NCBI GenBank assembly: GCA_049306095.1
Contig: JBAQPU010000052.1
Span: forward strand, 32,742 to 96,741
Origin: UBA2336 sp049306095
GTDB lineage: Bacteria; Bacteroidota; Bacteroidia; Cytophagales; Cyclobacteriaceae
DNA length: 64,000 nucleotides
Direction of reading: 5' to 3'
Positions 26,909 to 35,032 of this stretch are shown piece by piece; position 1 is the first letter of the stretch; the number at the start of each line of letters is the position of its first letter. The translations under genes and the position numbers were made by a program. Under the pieces are notes generated by a model. That model was not told where the DNA came from and searched no databases. It saw only the letters and a program-made list of their open reading frames with translations.

Positions 26909-27014
26909 GAATCAAATGTACGACTTTAAACGCATGCGTGATGATTGTCAAGCATGCAAAACTTTTTAGAACGCTGAATAAATCGTAAATCGTAAACCTT
27001 AAAGTATACATCGC

Positions 27015-28412
27015 TTGTTAGGTTATTTCCGCATTAATGATCCTTACCGATTGCTGGGGCTGCTGGTGATCATGATTTGCATTTCGCTCCCGTTGCTTAT
27101 TCATACCTCTCCCTTAACCTATCCTGAGTTAAAAAGTTTTGTCATTGGTGAAAAGGTGCGCGAGGGTAGGGCGTTGTATTCTCAATTAATTGACAGTACA
27201 CCACCGTTGGCCTCGTGGCTTTATGGCGCGTTTGATTTTTTGTTTGGACAATCGCTTACCTGGCGCCATGTCTTTGCTTTTATGATTTTGTTTTCTCAGA
27301 GTCTTTTTTTCGGAATTATACTAATTGATAAAAAGGCTTTTGCAGAAAATACCTATATCCCCTCGCTCATTTTTTCTTTGCTCACGCTTATTTCTTTCGA
27401 CTCGTTGGCCCTGACTTCTGATTTACTCGCCTTCGGATTTATTCTATTAGCACTGAATAATCTTTTCAAGGAAATTGAATTCCGGATTCAGCGCGATGAA
27501 ACAATTTTTAACCTGGGCATCTTCATCAGTCTCGCTTCTCTTCTGTGCTTTTCATACACGGTGTACCTGCCGGGTGTCATCATCATCTTATCCATTTTCA
27601 CCCGGAATACCATTCGCAAGTACCTGCTCATGGTCTTCGGATTTTTATTGCCCCATGCATTCCTCCTGTGTATTCATTTTTTGGCGGGTACCGCAGGGGA
27701 TCTCTGGAATTACTTTTACTTGCCCAACCTTCATTTTTCTTCTCTTACATTGATGGACACCAAAAGTCTGCTGGTGCTTTGTTCCATTCCGTTGCTTTAC
27801 CTGTTTGTTTCGCTGTTTATCCTGAATCGCGATGCCCGGTTAACCAAATATCAGTCTCAAATTTTTCAAGCCATGTTTCTGTGGTTTATCGTTGCCCTGG
27901 TTCAGGTATTCTTTGCGGAAGACAGAAGGCCACAAAGTCTTATCCCGTTAATTCCCCCTGTTGGTTTTTTTCTAACCCACTACCTGTTGCTGATCAGAAG
28001 GAGAAAGTTTGCAGAAATGAATTTGTGGGTATTGTTCCTTGGCATTGTTGCCGTTGCTTACCTGGCGCGATACAATAAAATTCCATACATCCACTACCAA
28101 CAGCTGATCGTTCAGGCGCCCGCGCTATCCATCAAAAACAAACGCATATTGGTGTTGGATCACCAACCTAATTTATTTGTTGGCAATAAATTGGCAGGAT
28201 CGTTTTACGAGTGGGATGTTTGCCGTTCAATTTTTGAACAGCCTGATTATTATGAAAATGTGTTATTGGTCAGTCGCGGTTTGCAACATGATTTACCGGA
28301 AGTAATTATAGATCCTCAAAATTTGATGGAAAAATTCTTCAGCAAGTTGCCCTCGCTCAGGTTCAGGTATGAACGATCACCGGAAGGGTACCGGTTGAAA
28401 ACTAACAACTGA
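27015..28412 (+). CDS. DUF6427-like integral membrane protein
   Basis: A polytopic membrane protein of 465 residues with about nine or ten hydrophobic segments from residue 12 to 350, then a soluble C-terminal part of about 100 residues. FRINDPYRL at the start, FGQSLTWRH, and FAEDRRPQSLIPLIPPVGFFLTHYLL in the middle are reminiscent of the Bacteroidota DUF6427 family and loosely of glycosyltransferase-like membrane proteins. The start is a TTG. An in-frame stop just upstream leaves no ATG or GTG there. The 3' end overlaps rpiB on the other strand by 11 nt. The function is unknown. Confidence 0.72.
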   Translation: MLGYFRINDPYRLLGLLVIMICISLPLLIHTSPLTYPELKSFVIGEKVREGRALYSQLIDSTPPLASWLYGAFDFLFGQSLTWRHVFAFMILFSQSLFFGIILIDKKAFAENTYIPSLIFSLLTLISFDSLALTSDLLAFGFILLALNNLFKEIEFRIQRDETIFNLGIFISLASLLCFSYTVYLPGVIIILSIFTRNTIRKYLLMVFGFLLPHAFLLCIHFLAGTAGDLWNYFYLPNLHFSSLTLMDTKSLLVLCSIPLLYLFVSLFILNRDARLTKYQSQIFQAMFLWFIVALVQVFFAEDRRPQSLIPLIPPVGFFLTHYLLLIRRRKFAEMNLWVLFLGIVAVAYLARYNKIPYIHYQQLIVQAPALSIKNKRILVLDHQPNLFVGNKLAGSFYEWDVCRSIFEQPDYYENVLLVSRGLQHDLPEVIIDPQNLMEKFFSKLPSLRFRYERSPEGYRLKTNN

Positions 28413-28836
28413 TTTTATCCACTCTGCGTTCGTGGCGCCCTCCTTCAAAATTTGTGCGTATAAAACGATCAAGAATTTTTTCCGCTTGTTCATAGCTGAC
28501 AAATCGTGCAGGAATACAAACCACATTGGCATTGTTATGCTGCCGTGCCAGTTCGGCTATCTCTTCGTTCCAGCATAATGCTGCGCGCACACCCTGGTGT
28601 TTGTTGGCGGTGATAGCCACACCGTTGGCGCTGCCGCAAAGCAAAAGACCTAAATCAAATTCCTTCTTTTCGACACCCGATGCAACCGGATGGGCAAAAT
28701 CGGGGTAGTCGACTGAATCAAGCGAAAACGTTCCAAAGTCTTTTACAGGATATCCGTTCTTTTCTAACCACTTTTTCAGAAGTTCCTTGTATTCAAACCC
28801 TGCGTGGTCTGCTCCTATTGCAATTTTCTGCTTCAT
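28402..28836 (-). CDS. rpiB: Ribose 5-phosphate isomerase B
   Basis: Interconverts ribose 5-phosphate and ribulose 5-phosphate in the pentose phosphate pathway. The 144-residue LacAB/RpiB fold shows GADHAGFEYK at the N-terminus (residues 7-16), GLLLCGSANGVAITANK with the active-site cysteine, and RAALCWNEEIAELARQHNNANV. It is last in the glyA-antitoxin-toxin-tatC-rpiB series and its start overlaps the tatC stop by 1 nt. Confidence 0.95.
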   Translation of the reverse strand: MKQKIAIGADHAGFEYKELLKKWLEKNGYPVKDFGTFSLDSVDYPDFAHPVASGVEKKEFDLGLLLCGSANGVAITANKHQGVRAALCWNEEIAELARQHNNANVVCIPARFVSYEQAEKILDRFIRTNFEGGRHERRVDKISC

Positions 28837-29663
28837 CAGGCTGGTGGGTGTAGTGCTTCTTCTTTTCTCTTGCGCCTTACCACGATTGCCGAGGTTAAGA
28901 TACCGATTTCAAACAATAAATATAACGGTAAAGAAATCACAGTAAGACTAAACGGATCGGCCGAAGGTGTAATAACAGCGCCTAACACAATAATTCCAAC
29001 AATTGAATGCCTACGGTATTTTCGCATCAGCTCAGGCGTCACAATGCCAACTTTGGAAAGGAAATAAATGATAACCGGGAACTGAAATAATATTCCACAA
29101 CCCAATACTAAGCTGGAGGTTGTTGAAACGTAAGAAGTAATATCAAACTCATTTCGGATGAGGGGACTGATCGAATAGGTTGACAAAAACCAAATGGTAA
29201 TTGGGCAGAGTAAGAAGTATCCAAACATGATTCCCAACAGAAATAGAAAGGAAACGGCCCATACGGCTCCTCTTGAAAATTTTTTCTCTTTTGTTTCCAG
29301 CCCTGGTCTGATAAATCGCCATAATTCCCAAATCACATACGGAAAGGCTACGATCAATCCGATCACAAATGAGGCTGTGATCGACATCATAAACTGGCCC
29401 GTCATGTTACGGCTTTGAACTATAAACGGGAGCTCGGTAATGCAAAGGGAGTCACTCATGCCAACCAACTGTCCCATCTTGCACATGTAATCAAAGGTGG
29501 GGAAACTTATTTGAGCCGGGGCAAACACAATGTTGCTGAAAATCCACTCAATATTTAGAAACGCCACAACGGTGAAAATCACCACAGCCAATAATGCCCG
29601 AATTACATGCCAGCGCAACTCCTCAAGGTGATCGAGGAATGTCATTTCTTTTTCATCACTCAT
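28836..29663 (-). CDS. tatC: Twin-arginine translocase subunit TatC
   Basis: The signal-peptide receptor of the Tat export system, in the inner membrane. The N-terminus MTFLDHLEELRWHVIRALLAV is the conserved TatC opening (Glu and Arg of the FLDHLEELR motif). Six membrane helices can be traced through 275 residues, including FVIGLIVAFPYVIWELWRFIRPGL, another hallmark. It overlaps the PIN toxin gene by 8 nt upstream and rpiB by 1 nt downstream. No tatA gene is visible in the window. Confidence 0.95.
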   Translation of the reverse strand: MSDEKEMTFLDHLEELRWHVIRALLAVVIFTVVAFLNIEWIFSNIVFAPAQISFPTFDYMCKMGQLVGMSDSLCITELPFIVQSRNMTGQFMMSITASFVIGLIVAFPYVIWELWRFIRPGLETKEKKFSRGAVWAVSFLFLLGIMFGYFLLCPITIWFLSTYSISPLIRNEFDITSYVSTTSSLVLGCGILFQFPVIIYFLSKVGIVTPELMRKYRRHSIVGIIVLGAVITPSADPFSLTVISLPLYLLFEIGILTSAIVVRRKRKEEALHPPA

Positions 29664-30105
29664 GAATATCTTTCAGAATTACGACTTCTATTTCTTTTAT
29701 GATGGACAGTTGGTGATCATTGGTCAGAAAAACATCTGCCGAAGTTTCAATAGCCGTTGCTAATTGAAGCGCGTCCGGTGTCCGGAAGTTGTATAATGCC
29801 CGAATTTCTGCAGCTCGTTTTGCGATAGCGGTATTAATCGGAGCAACAAAGATAAAGGGAGAATGCAATAGTATTTGTTCGTATTCGCTTACAATAAAAT
29901 TAGCTTGTTGCCGGAGTGGAAGGATTAAGACTTCCGTTAAGGTCAGAGAAGAAGTTACTATTTGGAACTCACCTGCGTCATTTCTTTTGAACAACGATGT
30001 CAATGTTTCCAAATAGGATACATTTTCTTCTATATAATAAATGAAGGGAGATGTATCAAAAAATATCCTTCCACCAGCAGGAATACTAATTCCAGTTGCG
30101 CTCAT
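29656..30105 (-). CDS. PIN-domain toxin (VapC-like ribonuclease)
   Basis: A 149-residue PIN-domain protein, probably the toxin of a type II pair. Acidic residues of the metal site are visible: Asp near residue 18 in FFDTSPFIYYIE, Glu in SLTLTEVLILP, Asp in FRTPDALQLATAIE and Asp in FLTNDHQL. The first 12 residues (SATGISIPAGGR) precede the fold. Its start overlaps the antitoxin gene by 20 nt and its end overlaps tatC by 8 nt, so it is embedded in a core operon. The RNA target is unknown. Confidence 0.85.
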   Translation of the reverse strand: MSATGISIPAGGRIFFDTSPFIYYIEENVSYLETLTSLFKRNDAGEFQIVTSSLTLTEVLILPLRQQANFIVSEYEQILLHSPFIFVAPINTAIAKRAAEIRALYNFRTPDALQLATAIETSADVFLTNDHQLSIIKEIEVVILKDIHE

Positions 30106-30289
30106 TCTTTATGTATTCTTCAACATCAATCCCTTTCCAAATTTCCTTGCCAAGTCCTTTCAGCTCGGTAATTTTTCTCACCTGGACACTCTTTTCATGA
30201 ACTAAAGAATCTGAGAGCTCACGCAACAGAAACTTTCTTTCCTCATAAGAAAGTTTACTGATTTCGTTTAAAATTTTATCGAGCTTCAT
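30086..30289 (-). CDS. Putative antitoxin of the PIN toxin
   Basis: A 67-residue protein with an N-terminal charged helix (KLDKILNEISKLSYEERKF, LLRELSDSLVHEKS) and a C-terminal KITELKGLGKEIWKGIDVEEYIKNERN segment. The latter is a typical toxin-binding tail of small antitoxins paired with PIN toxins. I see no clear DNA-binding fold, which is usual for this group. It lies 52 nt after glyA and overlaps the toxin gene by 20 nt. Confidence 0.75.
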   Translation of the reverse strand: MKLDKILNEISKLSYEERKFLLRELSDSLVHEKSVQVRKITELKGLGKEIWKGIDVEEYIKNERNWN

Positions 30290-30341
30290 GGTTCAAAGAT
30301 AGGGATAACCTTGATAAAGGCAACGCGCCCTTAATCCCACA

Positions 30342-31610
30342 TCAATACAATGGAAATTTTTTCATCAGTGTGCGCACCTTGCGCTTCACTGTTTTTAAAT
30401 TACTGTCGTCTTCCGGTGCCTGAAGTGCTTCATCGATCAGGTCAACTACTTTCACCGCGTCCTTTTCTTTTAATCCGCGGGTGGTAATGGCCGGTGAGCC
30501 AATCCGGATTCCGGAAGTAACAAACGGAGATTGCGTATCAAACGGAACCATATTTTTATTAATGGTTATGTCCGCTTTAATTAACGATTCCTCTGCCAGT
30601 TTGCCGGTCAGGTTTTTAGAACGCAGGTCAATCAGCATTAAATGGTTATCGGTACCGCCTGATATTACTTTATACCCTTTCGCCACAAACGCATCCGACA
30701 TGGCTTTTGCGTTTTTCGTTACCTGAACAATGTATTTAAAATACTCATCAGACAAAGCCTCCTGAAAGGCTACCGCTTTTGCGGCAATCACGTGTTCCAA
30801 CGGACCCCCCTGTGTGCCTGGGAAAACACCCGAATCAAGAATGGAAGTAATCTTTCTGATTTCTCCCTTCGGGGTTTTTAATCCCCACGGGTTATCAAAA
30901 TTTTTTCCAACTAAGATCAACCCTCCGCGCGGTCCGCGCAATGTTTTATGTGTGGTGGTGGTAATAATGTGGCAATGTTCCATTGGGTCATTGAGCAATC
31001 CGCGGGCGATCAATCCGGCCGGGTGTGAAATATCGGCCAGTAACAAAGCACCAACAGCATCAGCCGCCTCACGCAATTTTTTGTAATCCCAGTCGCGGCT
31101 GTAGGCAGAGGCTCCACAAATAATCAGTTTTGGTTTTTCACGCTTAGCCGTTTCTATTACTTTATCGAAATCAATTTTTCCGGTTGCTTCTTCCACACCA
31201 TAAAAAGAAGGCTGATACAATTTCCCTGAGAAATTAACAGGTGATCCGTGGGTGAGGTGTCCTCCGTGTGAAAGATCAAATCCTAAAATTTTATCACCGG
31301 CTTTTAACACAGCCAACATCACGGCAGCATTTGCCTGCGCACCAGAGTGCGGCTGAACATTAGCCCATTCGGCTCCAAAAAGTCCTTTGGCACGATCGAT
31401 GGCCAATTGTTCAATCTCATCCACTACTTCGCACCCGCCATAGTATCGCTTGCCAGGCAGTCCTTCCGCATACTTGTTGGTAAGCACTGTGCCTTGCGCC
31501 TTCATTACCTGTAACGAAGTAAAGTTTTCGGAGGCAATCAGTTCAATGCCATTCTCCTGACGTTGCTTTTCTTTTTCAATCAGGTCAAAGATTTGTTTAT
31601 CCTTTTTCAT
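30342..31610 (-). CDS. glyA: Serine hydroxymethyltransferase
   Basis: Interconverts serine and glycine while loading tetrahydrofolate with a one-carbon unit. The PLP lysine is in TTTTHKTLRGPRGG. Other marks are ELIASENFTS near the N-terminus, NKYAEGLPGKRYYGGCEVVDEIE, and PHSGAQANAAV. The 422-residue length is normal. A promoter in Bacteroidota form lies just upstream. It is the likely first gene of the series running into the toxin-antitoxin pair, tatC and rpiB. Confidence 0.97.
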   Translation of the reverse strand: MKKDKQIFDLIEKEKQRQENGIELIASENFTSLQVMKAQGTVLTNKYAEGLPGKRYYGGCEVVDEIEQLAIDRAKGLFGAEWANVQPHSGAQANAAVMLAVLKAGDKILGFDLSHGGHLTHGSPVNFSGKLYQPSFYGVEEATGKIDFDKVIETAKREKPKLIICGASAYSRDWDYKKLREAADAVGALLLADISHPAGLIARGLLNDPMEHCHIITTTTHKTLRGPRGGLILVGKNFDNPWGLKTPKGEIRKITSILDSGVFPGTQGGPLEHVIAAKAVAFQEALSDEYFKYIVQVTKNAKAMSDAFVAKGYKVISGGTDNHLMLIDLRSKNLTGKLAEESLIKADITINKNMVPFDTQSPFVTSGIRIGSPAITTRGLKEKDAVKVVDLIDEALQAPEDDSNLKTVKRKVRTLMKKFPLY

Positions 31611-31639
31611 GGTAAATAGTGGAAGGTAAAATAAAAGGC

Positions 31640-31668
31640 CAAAATTAATCAGGATTGGCAGGATTCAA
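31640..31668 (-). promoter_or_regulatory. Bacteroidota-type promoter of glyA
   Basis: Read on the minus strand: TTG (31668-31666), an 18-nt spacer, then TAATTTTG (31647-31640), matching TTG-N17-23-TAnnTTTG. It ends about 30 nt before the glyA ATG. Confidence 0.6.
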
Positions 31669-31711
31669 GGACTACCCCGATTTTTTTGATTCCCAGAATA
31701 GATTTTGTGTA

Positions 31712-32461
31712 TTACCAGCTGCCGCTGCTCCCGCCTCCGCCAAAGCCCCCGCCACCTCCGGAAAACCCACCAAAACCTCCACCTCCTCCGCTTCCGCCAC
31801 CAAAGCCACCACCATACCAACCTGAACCGGAAGACCAACCTCCGCCACGGTAATTACCGCCACCTCGTAGCCTGCTGATCAGAATAATAACTCCAAAAAT
31901 AATGAGAACGGTGACCCATGAACTCCTTGGCCTCTTTCCTCCCACTCTGTTTGGTGTTCCGTCTGATTTATACTCGCCACCAATTGCCCGAACAATGGCA
32001 TTTACCGTAAGCAAAACGCCCGCATCATAATCGCCCCTTCTGAAATTCGGAGCCAATTCATTGCGGATAATCCTACTGGTGAGGGCATCCGTTAGCACGC
32101 CTTCTAACCCATACCCTACTTCTATTCTAACTTTATGGTCGTCCTGCACAATCAGGAGCAATACACCGTTGTCGTTTTTGTTGGTGCCCAGTTTCCATTC
32201 GGTATGCGCTACCCGCAGGGCGTACTCCTCTAAAATATCACCTTCTAACGAGGGAATGATTAAAACTGCGATCTGGTTGCCGGTTGAATCTTCGTGAACC
32301 TTTAACTGTGCTTCCAGTTGCTGAACCGTATGCGGTGACAAGATTTGTGCTTCATCGTGGATGCGTTTCCCTGCCAATGGAGGAATTGCCCGTTGCGAAA
32401 AAACAACCAGCGGAAAAACAACTAAACTTGCCGCTACTAATACTCTAAGCCAACCGTTCAT
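31712..32461 (-). CDS. TPM-domain protein with Gly-rich tail (YgcG-like)
   Basis: A 249-residue envelope protein. It has a signal peptide (RVLVAASLVVFPLVVFS), a TPM domain (about 35-165; HDEAQILSPHTVQQLE, DNGVLLLIVQDDHKVRIEVGYGLEG), one membrane helix (about 190-207; WVTVLIIFGVIILISRL) and a C-terminal tail of Gly/Ser with aromatic residues. The family was first named for a thylakoid phosphatase, and the bacterial role is unclear. A second TPM gene lies 23 nt upstream. The LemA gene often next to such pairs is not here. Confidence 0.88.
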   Translation of the reverse strand: MNGWLRVLVAASLVVFPLVVFSQRAIPPLAGKRIHDEAQILSPHTVQQLEAQLKVHEDSTGNQIAVLIIPSLEGDILEEYALRVAHTEWKLGTNKNDNGVLLLIVQDDHKVRIEVGYGLEGVLTDALTSRIIRNELAPNFRRGDYDAGVLLTVNAIVRAIGGEYKSDGTPNRVGGKRPRSSWVTVLIIFGVIILISRLRGGGNYRGGGWSSGSGWYGGGFGGGSGGGGGFGGFSGGGGGFGGGGSSGSW

Positions 32462-32484
32462 TGAAAATTGATGTGTTCGTTTGA

Positions 32485-33135
32485 TTAATTAATCCGGAGG
32501 TCGTCACGCAACTCATTCTTATCGTCTGCCTCGATAACGAAGCCCTTATCCAATAATATTTCTCCACAACGTTTTAGTGCCAGTTCCAGCCCCTCCACAA
32601 TTTTCCCTTTACGGATATTGGTCGTAAGAGTATTGACAATTTTGTCCCACTCTTTTTGTTCCACCACTTTACTGATTCCGCTGTCGGCCATCACAATCAC
32701 TTCATGTTCAAAAAAGGAAACAAAAATCATAATGCCGGTACGATGGCGGGTATTAAAAACTTCTTCTTCCAGAAAAGCATTTTCGGCTCGCTGGCGGGTG
32801 GCATGATCGAGGTGTTGCTGCGAAAGTAACATGCGTTTTACCCAGGGAACATAATTGGCCAATGCTGCGCCTGCTAAGCCTCCTGTCAATACGAAAAGGA
32901 AAATCATCAGCGGGTCATACACTGCGTATTGCGGTACATACCGGTCAAAAATGATTATGGAAACGAAAACGATCGATGCCAGCAAAAAACATCCCTTATA
33001 ATTCGCTACCGTATAGTAGCCGCTTTTGCCAACAATAACCGGAACAATTTCACCCGAAATTTTACTTTCTGCTTCACGCACAGCCGCCTTGATGCGGTTT
33101 AGATCGCTTTCAGAAAATTTCTTTTTAAGGTTCAT
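32485..33135 (-). CDS. TPM-domain membrane protein
   Basis: A 216-residue protein with an N-terminal segment (SESDLNRIKAAVREAESKISGEIVPVIV), two membrane helices in the middle (about 50-68 and 75-95), and a C-terminal TPM-like part (RHRTGIMIFVSFFEHEVIVMADSGI, WDKIVNTLT). Here the membrane helices split the domain, unlike the neighbour where the TPM domain is first. The two genes probably act together at the inner membrane. It lies 33 nt after pdxJ. Confidence 0.82.
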   Translation of the reverse strand: MNLKKKFSESDLNRIKAAVREAESKISGEIVPVIVGKSGYYTVANYKGCFLLASIVFVSIIIFDRYVPQYAVYDPLMIFLFVLTGGLAGAALANYVPWVKRMLLSQQHLDHATRQRAENAFLEEEVFNTRHRTGIMIFVSFFEHEVIVMADSGISKVVEQKEWDKIVNTLTTNIRKGKIVEGLELALKRCGEILLDKGFVIEADDKNELRDDLRIN

Positions 33136-33168
33136 GGCATTTCTTTGAACGGGTAAGTTACCAAATAT

Positions 33169-33885
33169 TTACGCTTTCAACTGGCGCAAATAAAGTTGAA
33201 TCGTATTCTCTAAACCAAAATACAGTGCATCGCTCACCAGAGCATGGCCAATGGACACTTCGCTAAGGAACGGAATGGATTGCTTCAGGAACTTCAGGTT
33301 ATGTAAATCAAGATCGTGGCCGGCATTAACTCCCAATCCAAGAGATTTCGCCACGAGAGCCGCTTCAAGGTAGGGTTTTACAGCCTTGTCTTTATTACGG
33401 TGATATTCCTTTGCATACGGTTCGGTGTACAATTCAATCCGATCGGCCCCAGCCTGCGCAGCGCCTTCCGTCATTTTCTCATCGGGGTCAACAAAAATTG
33501 AAACACGTGTGCCTGTCTGCTTGAGTTCAAGCACCACCTCTTTTAAAAAAGATGCGTGCTGAATGGTGTCCCAACCGGCATTGGAGGTAATAACATGAGG
33601 ACCATCTGGCACGAGCGTAGCCTGAGCCGGTTTTGCTTTGCGGATGATCTCCATGTAGCGCGCATCCGGATACCCTTCAATATTAAATTCTGTCTTAACC
33701 GTTTCTTTTAAATGCATCACATCGGTGTACCGGATGTGTCGTTCATCCGGACGAGGGTGAACCGTAATGCCTTCGGCACCGAAGCGTTCGCAATCCATGG
33801 CAACCTTAACAACGTCCGGATTATTTCCTCCACGGGCATTTCGCAGCGTGGCAATTTTGTTAATGTTTACACTTAACCGAGTCAT
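33169..33885 (-). CDS. pdxJ: Pyridoxine 5'-phosphate synthase
   Basis: Condenses 1-deoxyxylulose 5-phosphate with 3-amino-2-oxopropyl phosphate to form pyridoxine 5'-phosphate, the last ring-forming step of the DXP-dependent vitamin B6 route. The TIM-barrel marks are LSVNINKIATLRNARGG, ITVHPRPDERHIRYTDV, PDGPHVITSN and VNAGHDLDLHNL. The ATG at 33885 (238 residues) is preferred to the upstream in-frame start at 33897, because family members begin with a short leader before LSVNIN. Confidence 0.94.
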   Translation of the reverse strand: MTRLSVNINKIATLRNARGGNNPDVVKVAMDCERFGAEGITVHPRPDERHIRYTDVMHLKETVKTEFNIEGYPDARYMEIIRKAKPAQATLVPDGPHVITSNAGWDTIQHASFLKEVVLELKQTGTRVSIFVDPDEKMTEGAAQAGADRIELYTEPYAKEYHRNKDKAVKPYLEAALVAKSLGLGVNAGHDLDLHNLKFLKQSIPFLSEVSIGHALVSDALYFGLENTIQLYLRQLKA

Positions 33886-33902
33886 ACTGGATTCCAATAT
33901 TA

Positions 33903-33961
33903 CAAATTACAAATCCCAATTTACGGAATGCCTACGTTTAAGATTTGGAATTTGTAATTTG
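33903..33961. repeat. Interrupted inverted repeat between pdxJ and yqeY
   Basis: CAAATTACAAATCCCAA (33903-33919) and TTGGAATTTGTAATTTG (33945-33961) pair over 17 nt with one mismatch across a 25-nt spacer. There is no T-tract, so this is not a terminator. The right arm contains the -33 TTG of the yqeY promoter. AAATTACAAAT-type sequences are, from memory, common intergenic repeats in this phylum. Confidence 0.6.
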
Positions 33962-33990
33962 CTATTTGGATTTTTTACACCGTACCTTTG
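33959..33990 (+). promoter_or_regulatory. Bacteroidota-type promoter of yqeY
   Basis: TTG (33959-33961), a 21-nt spacer, and TACCTTTG (33983-33990) match the phylum consensus. It ends about 18 nt before the chosen ATG, implying a very short leader. The TTG lies at the end of the inverted repeat's right arm. Confidence 0.6.
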
Positions 33991-34008
33991 ACACAAACCC
34001 AAACACGC

Positions 34009-34461
34009 ATGAGCTTAAAGGCGCAGATTGACAATGACATTAAAAAAGCCATGTTGGCGAAGAGTAAGGAAGAGCTTGATGCATTGAGGAGCATCAAATC
34101 CATGATTTTGTTAGCCGAAACAGAAAAGGGAAGTGTTTCCGAAATTACCCCGGACACCGAAAATAAATTACTGATGAAGGCCGCCAAGCAGCGGAAAGAA
34201 TCGGCCGATATTTTTCAACAACAAAACCGGGCTGATCTTGCCGGCAAAGAACTTTTTCAACTGGAGGTCATCAATCGTTATCTCCCGAAACAACTTACGG
34301 TTGATGAATTAACAGCCGAACTCAAGAGTATCCTGACCGAGGTGGGCGCCTCAGGTCCGCAAGATGTTGGCAAAGTCATGGGCGCTGCTACCAAAAAGTT
34401 GGCCGGTAAAGCCGATGGAAAAATGATTTCAGAAGTGGTGAAAAAACTCCTGGCTTCTTGA
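34009..34461 (+). CDS. GatB/YqeY domain protein
   Basis: A 150-residue YqeY-family protein, resembling the C-terminal tRNA-binding domain of GatB. Marks: LKAQIDNDIKKAMLAKSKEELDALRSIKS, the KQRKESADIFQQQNRADLAGKE region, YLPKQL, and GASGPQDVGKVMGAATKKLAGKADG. The function is not settled, with a role linked to tRNA or transamidation proposed. The ATG at 34009 is preferred to the upstream TTG because the promoter ends just before it. The stop overlaps the cvpA TTG start. Confidence 0.9.
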   Translation: MSLKAQIDNDIKKAMLAKSKEELDALRSIKSMILLAETEKGSVSEITPDTENKLLMKAAKQRKESADIFQQQNRADLAGKELFQLEVINRYLPKQLTVDELTAELKSILTEVGASGPQDVGKVMGAATKKLAGKADGKMISEVVKKLLAS

Positions 34462-34964
34462 GTAAGATTGACATTGCACTCATTGTTGTTCTGATCATCG
34501 GTGCCTTTAGCGGTTATCGGAAGGGGTTTCTGTCTGAACTTTTTTCTCTGCTGGGCATCGTGCTGGGGATTTTAGCAGGCTTCAAACTGATGGGCATTGC
34601 CATGGTAAACCTGGTGCGGTATTATAACATTGACGACACCATTTTACCTTACGTTGCCTTTGGAGTTGTCTTCTTCATTGTGATCATCCTGGTTTCCCTG
34701 CTGGGAAAATTTCTTAAATCCACCATTGAAAAAACAGTGTTGGGAAATGCCGACCAGGTAGCCGGTTCTGTTTTAGGTATTTTGAAAACCGCGTTTATGG
34801 CGAGTGTGGCCTTTTGGATTTTCTCATCACTTGAATTTCATATTCCCGATCATTGGCAAAAAGATTCCTGGCTGTACCCAACCATAGCCTCGCTTGCACC
34901 GGCCGTAACTTCGTGGATTGCCGAGATTTTTCCGGTTTTCAGCGACCTTTTCGGAGGAAACTGA
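34458..34964 (+). CDS. CvpA family membrane protein
   Basis: A 168-residue protein with four hydrophobic segments in the CvpA pattern (IDIALIVVLIIGAFSGYRKGFL at the start, VAFGVVFFIVIILVSLLGKFL in the middle). CvpA relatives are linked to colicin V production and envelope stress tolerance. The start is a TTG whose last bases overlap the yqeY stop (TTGA), which means translational coupling. No upstream ATG is possible in frame without entering yqeY. Confidence 0.85.
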   Translation: MSKIDIALIVVLIIGAFSGYRKGFLSELFSLLGIVLGILAGFKLMGIAMVNLVRYYNIDDTILPYVAFGVVFFIVIILVSLLGKFLKSTIEKTVLGNADQVAGSVLGILKTAFMASVAFWIFSSLEFHIPDHWQKDSWLYPTIASLAPAVTSWIAEIFPVFSDLFGGN

Positions 34965-35032
34965 AAACTTATTCTTTCCGATCGTTGTTTGGATTTTTTT
35001 TCCTTACTTATCACTCATAAACCCGGGAAGGA

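Noticed and set aside
26975..26998. Tandem AAATCGT units before the DUF6427 gene
   Set aside because: Only two to three short units in an AT-rich spacer. Such runs are common in this phylum and no binding site or CRISPR-like spacing is evident.
31672..31863. An open frame of 63 codons, rich in Val, Ala, Gly and Glu, on the minus strand
   Set aside because: It is an alternate-frame shadow of the repetitive Gly-rich tail of the TPM protein at 31712-32461.
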